From: an uncultured Gemmatimonadota bacterium
Lineage (GTDB): Bacteria; Gemmatimonadota; Gemmatimonadetes; Gemmatimonadales; GWC2-71-9
Direction: 5' to 3'
Assembly: GCA_946479825.1 (NCBI GenBank)
Contig: CAMLHU010000134.1
Coordinates: 1-6,225, forward strand
DNA length: 6,225 bases
Shown: piece by piece, positions 1-4,641 of the stretch
Numbering within the stretch: the stretch's first letter is position 1
Layout of the letters: each line of letters begins with the position of its first letter
Translations under genes and position numbers: made by a program
Notes under the pieces: generated by a model
What the model was told of the DNA's origin: nothing
What the model saw: only the letters and a program-made list of their open reading frames with translations
The model's database searches: none

Positions 1-1
1 A

Positions 2-112
2 ATGAAATTCGGCATGTCCGAGGGCATGGTATTGGCCGCTTCCGACGAGCGCGGCGGCCCTTACATTCTGACGCCTGATGCCGGTGCGCAGCCGGGCATG
101 CGCGTCAAATAA
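2..112 (+). CDS. metG: Methionyl-tRNA synthetase, C-terminal end (partial, runs off the left edge)
   Basis: The open frame entering from the left edge gives 36 residues, beginning [14 protein letters not shown] and ending [11 protein letters not shown] before a TAA stop at 110-112. This is the end of the tRNA-binding OB-fold (Trbp111-like) domain appended to the C-terminus of bacterial methionyl-tRNA synthetase, the cytoplasmic enzyme that charges tRNA-Met. The signatures seen are the K-F-G-x-S-E-G-M-V-L-A strand and the terminal S/T-P-D-x-G-A-x-P-G-x-x-V-K. The ATG at position 2 is an internal methionine, not the start; the catalytic domain lies outside the window. A free-standing tRNA-binding protein could end similarly, but proteobacterial MetG is the better match. 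Composition is about 56% G+C, clearly lower than everything right of 220, so this gene probably belongs to a different genome from the rest. Confidence 0.82.
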   Translation: MKFGMSEGMVLAASDERGGPYILTPDAGAQPGMRVK

Positions 113-129
113 CAATTTCAGTAGTATCT

Positions 130-135
130 AGGGAG
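130..135 (+). promoter_or_regulatory. Ribosome binding site of the secreted-protein gene
   Basis: AGGGAG lies nine bases before the ATG at 145 and fixes that start. It is a clear Shine-Dalgarno sequence, better than those of the genes right of the junction. Confidence 0.65.
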
Positions 136-144
136 AATTAAGCG

Positions 145-220
145 ATGAAGTCATCGTATTTGTTGCTGTGCCTGCTGCTCGCCGCCGGCCATGCGCTGGC
201 AGCCGATAGCAACGTCAAAA
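145..220 (+). pseudogene. Start of a small secreted protein, cut off at the sequence junction
   Basis: From ATG 145 the frame reads MKSSYLLLCLLLAAGHALA, then ADSNVK. This is a classic Sec signal peptide: a lysine at residue 2, a leucine-rich core at 6-14 and a likely signal peptidase I site after A-L-A at residue 19. About 25 codons look native. After about position 220 the same frame turns into arginine- and glycine-rich nonsense, because it is reading the transporter S gene out of frame. It then runs by chance in frame into ecfT and stops at 1269, so an automatic caller may report one 374-residue protein here; that product should not be believed. The mature protein is missing, so its function cannot be told. 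It lies 32 bases after metG in DNA of the same moderate GC. Confidence 0.6.
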
Positions 221-517
221 CTGCCGTGGGCGGTGGTGTGGGGCGTCGCGTGCGGGGTCGTCGGCGGCACGCTGTCGTCGGTCATCGCCTACGTGGTGTT
301 CCGCGGCGTCACGGCGACCGGCGTCACCGCGCTCGGCGCGCTGCTCCGGTCCACCGGGATGTCGCTCGAACGCGCGGTGACCCTCGCGAGCATCACCACC
401 GACATCGCCGACAAGGCCATCGCCTTCGGGCTCGTCGCGGGGGTGCTGCTGGCGCTCCCGGGTCGGATCCTGGGCCGCTTCCCGGCGGCCGTGCGCGCGG
501 TGGGACGGCCGGCATGA
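191..517 (+). CDS. ECF transporter S component (substrate-binding membrane subunit), N-terminus missing
   Basis: Real coding evidence begins near 221 (LPWAVVWGVACGVVGG). The ATG at 191 and the first ten codons belong to the left piece read out of frame, so the true start is lost. About 98 residues remain, against roughly 170-200 for a full six-helix S component. Numbered from 191, a hydrophobic helix spans about 14-37, a polar stretch with T-A-T-G at 41-44 follows, then S-I-T-T-D-I-A-D-K at 67-75 and a last helix at about 76-92 ending in G-R-I-L-G-R-F-P. This D-x-x-D-K...helix...R-F-P ending is one I associate with ECF S components. S subunits bind a vitamin, precursor or metal and dock on the T subunit. 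The binding-loop half is missing, so no substrate is proposed. The stop overlaps the ecfT start (ATGA, 514-517), which fits a dedicated S-T-A-A operon. Confidence 0.62.
   Translation: MRWQPIATSKLPWAVVWGVACGVVGGTLSSVIAYVVFRGVTATGVTALGALLRSTGMSLERAVTLASITTDIADKAIAFGLVAGVLLALPGRILGRFPAAVRAVGRPA
215..225. other. Junction between two sequence pieces of different origin
   Basis: Left of this point the DNA is about 56% G+C (123 of 220 bases, hand count) and encodes MetG and a signal peptide. Right of it, about 77% (92 of the next 120) encodes the middle of an ECF S component in another frame. Both genes are cut here. No inverted repeats, target-site duplication or tRNA gene marks the spot, so a chimeric join is more likely than a mobile-element insertion. 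Confidence 0.7.
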
Positions 518-1269
518 GCGACGCCGCCCCGCGCCGGCTGGCCGCGCGGGCGCACCCGTTCACGCCGCTGGTCCTCGTCCTCGCCGTCGTCCTCCTCGCC
601 TTCCTCCTTCCGGCCCCCGCGGGGCCGCTGGCCCTCGCCGCCCTCACGGTGGTCCTCGCCCCGGTCGTACGCGACGCGGGGGCGCTCCGGCCCGCGGCGG
701 TCATCGTGGTGCCGCTCTGGATCCTGCTCTTCGTGGTGCAGGCGCTCCTGGGCGACGCGCCGCGGATCGCGCTCGGCCCGGTCGCGGTGTCGGCGACGGG
801 GCTCCGCGAGACGATCGCCCAGGGAGCGCGGCTCACCGCCATCGTGATCGCGTCGCTCGTCGTGGTGCGCGGATTCCGGGCGTCGCGCTTCGTGGACGCG
901 GCGCTGGCGCGCGGCTGGCCGTTCGCCGCGGCGTACCTGGTGGCCGCGACGATCGCGATGATCCCCCGCCTCCGCCAGCGGGTGGCGGTGATCCGCGACG
1001 CCCAGCGGGCCCGCGGCCTCCGGCTCGGCGGATCGCTCCGCGCCCGCCTCGCGGGGCTCGGACCCCTCGCGCTCCCGCTCGTCTTCGGCGCGCTCGCCGA
1101 CGCCGACGACCGGGCGCTCGCGCTCGAAAGCCGGGGCGTGGCCGCGGCGTCCCGGAAGCCTGGACGCACGCCGCTCCACCCGCCCGCCGACACGACCCTC
1201 GACCGGGCGCTCCGGCTCGTCGCGATCGCCGCCGTTGTCGCCGCGCTCGCCTGGCGGATGGCCCGGTGA
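514..1269 (+). CDS. ecfT: ECF transporter transmembrane coupling subunit T
   Basis: The 251-residue product is an integral membrane protein of EcfT/CbiQ type and normal length. Hydrophobic helices lie at about 17-34, 36-52, 60-79, 105-119 and 137-152, with a final one at about 232-247. After the central helices come the two short arginine motifs that define the family: A-R-G at 166-168 (within RDAQRARGLRLGG) and S-R-G at 206-208 (within ALALESRG). In characterised ECF complexes these sit on coupling helices that fit into the grooves of the two ATPases. T therefore transmits ATP-driven closure to the S subunit in the cytoplasmic membrane. The start at 514 is chosen because it overlaps the S stop as ATGA and the protein begins MSDAAPRR just before the first helix. 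The end overlaps the first ATPase as GTGA, so translation is probably coupled. Confidence 0.85.
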   Translation: MSDAAPRRLAARAHPFTPLVLVLAVVLLAFLLPAPAGPLALAALTVVLAPVVRDAGALRPAAVIVVPLWILLFVVQALLGDAPRIALGPVAVSATGLRETIAQGARLTAIVIASLVVVRGFRASRFVDAALARGWPFAAAYLVAATIAMIPRLRQRVAVIRDAQRARGLRLGGSLRARLAGLGPLALPLVFGALADADDRALALESRGVAAASRKPGRTPLHPPADTTLDRALRLVAIAAVVAALAWRMAR

Positions 1270-2117
1270 CGGTCCGCCTCGCCGACGTCTCGTTCACCTG
1301 GCCCGGGTCGGCCGCGCCGGCGCTCGACGGACTCGACCTCGAGGCCGGGCCCGGCCGGGTGACCTGGCTCTTCGGCCCCCTCGGCGCCGGCGCCAGCACC
1401 GCGCTGCTCGTGGCCGGCGGCCTCGCCCCTGCCGTGACCGGCGGCCCCCGCTCAGGCACGGTCGAGGTCCTGGGCCACGACCCCGCCACCACCGAGGGAC
1501 GGGCGGCGCTGGCGGGGCGGCTCGGATACGTCTCCGCCCAGCCGCATCTCCAGCTCTCGGGGCTCGCCGACACGGTGTTCGACGAGGTCGCGTTCGCACC
1601 GGCCAACCTCGGCTGGCCGCGCGAGCGGATCTTCCCGGCGGTCGAGGCGGCGCTCGCGCGGCTTGGCGTAGATCACCTGCGCGACCGCCCGCCGGGCGAG
1701 CTCTCCGGCGGCGAGCTCCAGCGGGTCGTGCTCGCCGCGATGCTGGTCCTTGCGCCCGACGTCTGGCTCCTCGACGAACCCGCCTCGGCGCTCGACCCCG
1801 CGGCGCGGCGGATGGCCTGGGCGCTGTTCCGCGCCGAGGCCGATCGAGGCGCCACCGTGGTCGTCGCCTCGGAGGACGCCGACCAGCTGCTCCCGGTCGC
1901 CGACACGATGGTGCTGCTCGCGGGCGGCCGCACCGTCAGGACCGGGTCGCCAGCTGAACTGCTCGCGAGTGATGAGACCTGGGCGCTCGGCGCCGGCTCG
2001 ACCGCGGTGGCGGAGCTGTGGCGCGCCGCGCTCGCGGCCGATCCCGGGGTCGCGCGCGACGGGCCGATCCCGCTCACCGCGGACCAGGCGGTGGCCCGCC
2101 TCGGGGGCGCGCGATGA
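1266..2117 (+). CDS. ecfA1: ECF transporter ATPase, first copy, with degenerate ATP site
   Basis: This 283-residue ABC ATPase has the EcfA layout, an ABC domain plus a C-terminal tail of about 60 residues. The GTG start overlaps the ecfT stop (GTGA). The P-loop reads GPLGAGAST at residues 37-45: the Walker A lysine is alanine (A43, codon 1392-1394). The Q-loop glutamine is Q92 (YVSAQP). The signature LSGGE at 146-150 is intact, as are Walker B with its glutamate (VWLLDEP, D170-E171) and the D-loop SALD. The H-loop reads A-S-E-D, with E203 where histidine is expected. It should therefore be poor at hydrolysing ATP in its own site but can complete the partner's site with LSGGE. The motifs are otherwise clean and the frame unbroken, so decay or sequencing error is unlikely. 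The numbers 1 and 2 follow gene order only, not proven orthology. Confidence 0.85.
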   Translation: MTVRLADVSFTWPGSAAPALDGLDLEAGPGRVTWLFGPLGAGASTALLVAGGLAPAVTGGPRSGTVEVLGHDPATTEGRAALAGRLGYVSAQPHLQLSGLADTVFDEVAFAPANLGWPRERIFPAVEAALARLGVDHLRDRPPGELSGGELQRVVLAAMLVLAPDVWLLDEPASALDPAARRMAWALFRAEADRGATVVVASEDADQLLPVADTMVLLAGGRTVRTGSPAELLASDETWALGAGSTAVAELWRAALAADPGVARDGPIPLTADQAVARLGGAR

Positions 2118-2911
2118 CCGCCGTGCGTGTCCACGAGCTTCGCACCGGCTACGGGGCGACCGAGGTGCTCCGCGACGTGTCGTTCGACGTCGCGCCGGGG
2201 GAGTCGGTCGCGCTGCTCGGTGCCAATGGCGCGGGGAAGACCACGCTGCTCCGGTCGCTGATGGCGTTCCAGCGGCCGTGGGGCGGCCGGGTGACCGTGA
2301 CGGGTCGCGACACCGCCGGGCTCCATCCCGAGGACCTGGCCGGCCGGGTGGGGTACCTCTTTCAGCGCGCCGAGGACCAGCTCTTCCGCCGGACCGTGCG
2401 GAGCGACGTCGGGTTCGGGCCCGCGCGGCTCGGCTGGGCGCCCGAACGGACCGACCACGCCGTGCGCGATGTACTTGAGGAACTCGGCCTCGCGGCCCAC
2501 GCGGAACTGCACCCGTACGACCTGCCGGTGCCCTGGCGCCGGCTGGTGGCGCTCGCCGCCTGCCTGGTGACCGGGCCGGAGGTGCTGCTGCTCGACGAGC
2601 CGACCGCGCTGCTCGACCGCTCGGCCCGGGCGATCGTCGAGCGCGTGATCCGCCGCCGACAGGCAGCGGGGGTCGCCGTCATCGCCGTCACGCACGACCT
2701 GAGCTTCGCCACCGAAGTGCTCGACCGGGCGCTGGTGCTCGAGGCCGGCCGCGTCGTCGCCGACGCACCGCTCGCCGACCTCCTGGGCGCGCCGGGTGTG
2801 CCGATCCCGGAGCCCGTCGCCGTGGTCCGCCGTGCCGGTCTGACGCCCCTCTCGCTGCATCGCGAGGACCTGGCCCGGGTCGTTGCGGCGCGTTGCCGCA
2901 GTTTGCAATGA
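2114..2911 (+). CDS. ecfA2: ECF transporter ATPase, second copy, lacking the ABC signature motif
   Basis: This 265-residue ABC ATPase starts at ATG 2114, overlapping the previous stop as ATGA; a G-rich stretch just upstream (GGGGGC) can serve for ribosome binding. Canonical parts are the A-loop tyrosine Y13, Walker A GANGAGKTT with K42 (codon 2237-2239), Q84 within LFQRAEDQLF (a typical EcfA Q-loop), Walker B EVLLLDEP with D161-E162, and H194 in VTHD. The signature is not canonical: where LSGGQ should stand before RRLVALA, residues 137-141 read L-P-V-P-W (2522-2536). The reading frame is intact on both sides, so this is substitution, not a frameshift. It should bind ATP and hydrolyse it only when the first ATPase supplies LSGGE, the expected arrangement in an obligate heterodimer on the cytoplasmic face of EcfT. 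The D-loop is ALLD instead of SALD. The C-terminal tail resembles other EcfA tails. Confidence 0.87.
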   Translation: MTAVRVHELRTGYGATEVLRDVSFDVAPGESVALLGANGAGKTTLLRSLMAFQRPWGGRVTVTGRDTAGLHPEDLAGRVGYLFQRAEDQLFRRTVRSDVGFGPARLGWAPERTDHAVRDVLEELGLAAHAELHPYDLPVPWRRLVALAACLVTGPEVLLLDEPTALLDRSARAIVERVIRRRQAAGVAVIAVTHDLSFATEVLDRALVLEAGRVVADAPLADLLGAPGVPIPEPVAVVRRAGLTPLSLHREDLARVVAARCRSLQ

Positions 2912-2921
2912 GGCCTATGTT
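2893..2921 (+). promoter_or_regulatory. Candidate sigma-70-like promoter for the HEAT-repeat gene
   Basis: TTGCCG (2893-2898) and TATGTT (2916-2921) are 17 bases apart, each matching four of six consensus bases. They lie in a short AT-richer patch at the end of the second ATPase gene. Transcription would start near 2928, leaving a leader of only about eight bases. That would fit the absence of a Shine-Dalgarno sequence before ATG 2936. The match is weak and could be chance. Confidence 0.25.
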
Positions 2922-2935
2922 TCGGCCCAATCAGA

Positions 2936-4525
2936 ATGAGCGCTCCCCTTACCATCGTCAGTGACCTTTGGAACGTGGTCTCTCTCCTCCGTGACCGCCC
3001 TGCGGCCAAGGAGGAGCAGAAGGCTGCGTTCCGGGTGCTGGTCACGACGCTGGGCGTGAATCCGCTGTCGCTCGAGGCGACCGCCGAGGGGCTGGCGTAT
3101 CAGGGTGTGCTGGTGCCGGAGGAGACGCCGGGGGCGGCGGCGCTGTGCAAGCAGATGCTGGCGCTCGGAGTGGGCCAGATCGAGCTGCCCGAGGGGACCG
3201 GTGCCGGGCCGCTGCTGTCGCTGCTGCGCGCGCTGGCGGCGCCGGCGGGGAGCTACCGGCACATCCAGGAATTCATCACGGCGGTGGGGGAGCCGGGGGC
3301 GAGCCAGTTCCGGATCTCGCCGCCGGCCGACGGCCCCGCGCTCGCGCCGACCCGCGCCACCCCTCCGCCGATGGCGACGCCGGTCGTCGCCGGCTCGCCA
3401 CCGCCGCCGCGGCCGTCGACACCCGCCACCGTACCTCCCCCCGCCGCGCCGCCGCGCAGCTCGGCGGAACTCGCCGGACTCGGTCCCGGGATCATGTCGT
3501 CGGAGGAAGGGGGGATGCTCCACTTCCTCTCGTCCCAGCACCAGGCGGTCGGGCGGCTCGAGGAGCTGGCGATCGCCATCGAGCGCGACCCGAACGGCGT
3601 CAACGCCGGCAACCTGCTGAGCGAGCTTGTCGGCGCGGTGGACACCGCCGTGCAGAAGGGGGAGTGGGAGACGATCCTGCGCTCCGCCGTGCGGGTGGTG
3701 AAGGCCGAGGAGCAGGTGGTGTCGAAGGACCAGGCGCGGTACTACAGCATCGCGCTCAAGCGTGTCCTCCCCCGGCGGACGCTGGACGAGATCGCCCGGT
3801 TCCTGCCGAAGCCCGCGCTCAAGCAGGACGCGATGCTGCTGATGCGGCGGATGGGCGAGAGCGCCACCGACGTGCTGCTCGACTTCCTCGCCGCGGCGCC
3901 GACCATCGAGGAGCGCCGGCACTACTTCGACGCGCTGGTCGAGTCGGCGCACGGCTCCGAGCTGGTGGTGAAGATGCTGGAGCACCACGAGTGGTTCGTG
4001 GTGCGGAACGTGGCGGAGCTCTGCGGGGAACTGCGGCTCGAGGCGGCCGTCCCGGCGCTGGCGCGGCTGGTGACGCATCCGGAGGAGCGGGTGCGCAAGG
4101 CGGCCATCGTGTCGCTCGCCAAGATCGGCTCGCCGGCCACGGTGGATCCGCTCCGCAACGCGCTCAAGGACGCCGCGCCGGGGATCCGGATGCAGGCGGT
4201 GATGGTGATCGACGGCCGCCAGCACCGCGCGCTCGCGCTCCGGCTGGTGACGATGCTCGAGGAGGAGACCGTCCCCGAGGTGCTGCGCGAGATGTGCTAT
4301 GCCGTGGGCCGGACCGGTTCGGCGGAGGGCGTGCAGGCGCTGATCCGGATGGCGAGCCCCGGCGGCAAGCTCTTCAACAAGAAGCCCGTGCAGCAGCGCA
4401 TCTGGGCCGTCGAAGCGCTGGGCCTCGCGGGAAGCCCGTCGGCGCAGGGAGCGCTCGAAGGGCTCTTCCAGGACAGCGACAAGGAAGTCCGGGAAGCGGC
4501 ACAGAAGGCGTTGTCGGGGAGATAG
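2936..4525 (+). CDS. HEAT-repeat protein with unknown N-terminal domain and proline-rich linker
   Basis: The 529-residue product has no signal peptide or membrane segment, so it is probably cytoplasmic. Residues 1-125 form an alpha/beta domain I cannot name (VSLLRDRP, then LSLEATAEGLAYQGVLV, then LGVGQIELPEG). Residues 128-174 are a proline/alanine-rich linker. Residues 190-335 are mainly helical. From about 339 to the end there are HEAT-type helical pairs, clearest at 339-371, 372-403 (VRKAAIVSLAKIGSP), 404-436, 466-500 and 504-529 (DSDKEVREAAQKAL). A basic insert, KLFNKKPVQQR, at 478-488 interrupts the fifth. HEAT arrays bind other proteins; no catalytic motif is seen. The start is secure: the only in-frame start codon after the upstream in-frame stop (2909-2911) is ATG 2936. 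No good ribosome binding site precedes it. It follows the ATPase by 24 bases but has no evident tie to transport. Its partner is unknown. Confidence 0.78.
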   Translation: MSAPLTIVSDLWNVVSLLRDRPAAKEEQKAAFRVLVTTLGVNPLSLEATAEGLAYQGVLVPEETPGAAALCKQMLALGVGQIELPEGTGAGPLLSLLRALAAPAGSYRHIQEFITAVGEPGASQFRISPPADGPALAPTRATPPPMATPVVAGSPPPPRPSTPATVPPPAAPPRSSAELAGLGPGIMSSEEGGMLHFLSSQHQAVGRLEELAIAIERDPNGVNAGNLLSELVGAVDTAVQKGEWETILRSAVRVVKAEEQVVSKDQARYYSIALKRVLPRRTLDEIARFLPKPALKQDAMLLMRRMGESATDVLLDFLAAAPTIEERRHYFDALVESAHGSELVVKMLEHHEWFVVRNVAELCGELRLEAAVPALARLVTHPEERVRKAAIVSLAKIGSPATVDPLRNALKDAAPGIRMQAVMVIDGRQHRALALRLVTMLEEETVPEVLREMCYAVGRTGSAEGVQALIRMASPGGKLFNKKPVQQRIWAVEALGLAGSPSAQGALEGLFQDSDKEVREAAQKALSGR

Positions 4526-4534
4526 GCGCAGGCC

Positions 4535-4562
4535 GCTATCTGCTGTCCGCTATCCGTTATCC
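4535..4562 (+). repeat. Degenerate heptamer array (four units of GCTATCC type)
   Basis: Four consecutive seven-base units are seen: GCTATCT, GCTGTCC, GCTATCC and GTTATCC. Two perfect inverted copies (GGATAGC) lie at 4624-4637. The array begins nine bases after the HEAT gene stop. Confidence 0.7.
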
Positions 4563-4638
4563 GATGATCCCATAGCGAACAAGCCTCCGTAGACCATCAC
4601 GGAGGCTTTCGCTATTCCCGTTCGGATAGCGGATAGCG
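4548..4638. terminator. Nested inverted repeat between convergent genes, likely bidirectional terminator
   Basis: The inner hairpin has perfect ten-base arms (AAGCCTCCGT at 4581-4590, ACGGAGGCTT at 4599-4608) around an eight-base loop. After a two-base bulge it continues with ATAGCGA (4572-4578) pairing with TCGCTAT (4609-4615). Outer arms of 17 bases (4548-4564 and 4622-4638) also pair, with one G-T wobble. The structure fills the gap between the HEAT gene stop (4525) and the peptidase stop (4642), so it can serve both strands. The U-tract is poor on either side (CTTTC on the plus strand, CTTGTTC on the minus), so Rho-independent termination is likely but not certain. Confidence 0.62.
4624..4637 (+). 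repeat. Two inverted heptamer units (GGATAGC)
   Basis: Two perfect GGATAGC units, the reverse complement of the GCTATCC units at 4549-4555 and elsewhere in the left array. They end five bases from the peptidase stop codon and form most of the right outer arm of the nested inverted repeat. Confidence 0.65.
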
Positions 4639-4641
4639 CCC

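Noticed and set aside
113..144. Terminator after metG
   Set aside because: The 32-base gap has no inverted repeat or T-run, only the ribosome binding site of the next gene.
215..225. Insertion sequence or integron boundary
   Set aside because: No transposase or integrase, no terminal inverted repeat, no target duplication and no attachment site visible.
1266..2117. First ATPase as a pseudogene
   Set aside because: The frame is unbroken, the LSGGE, Q-loop and Walker B are intact, and its losses complement those of the second ATPase.
1673..2908. Long minus-strand open frame opposite both ATPase genes
   Set aside because: The plus strand carries unmistakable ABC motifs throughout; the antisense product has no recognisable features.
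2915..4225. Long minus-strand open frame opposite the HEAT gene
   Set aside because: Rich in R, H and G with no domain pattern. It is what high-GC coding DNA gives on the opposite strand, and the plus frame has clear HEAT repeats.
3145..4575. Second plus-strand frame across the HEAT gene
   Set aside because: Shifted reading of the same gene, dominated by A, G and R; the overlapping 2936 frame has helical repeat structure.
4535..4637. CRISPR-like or other spacer array
   Set aside because: Units are seven bases and contiguous, with no spacers and no cas genes.
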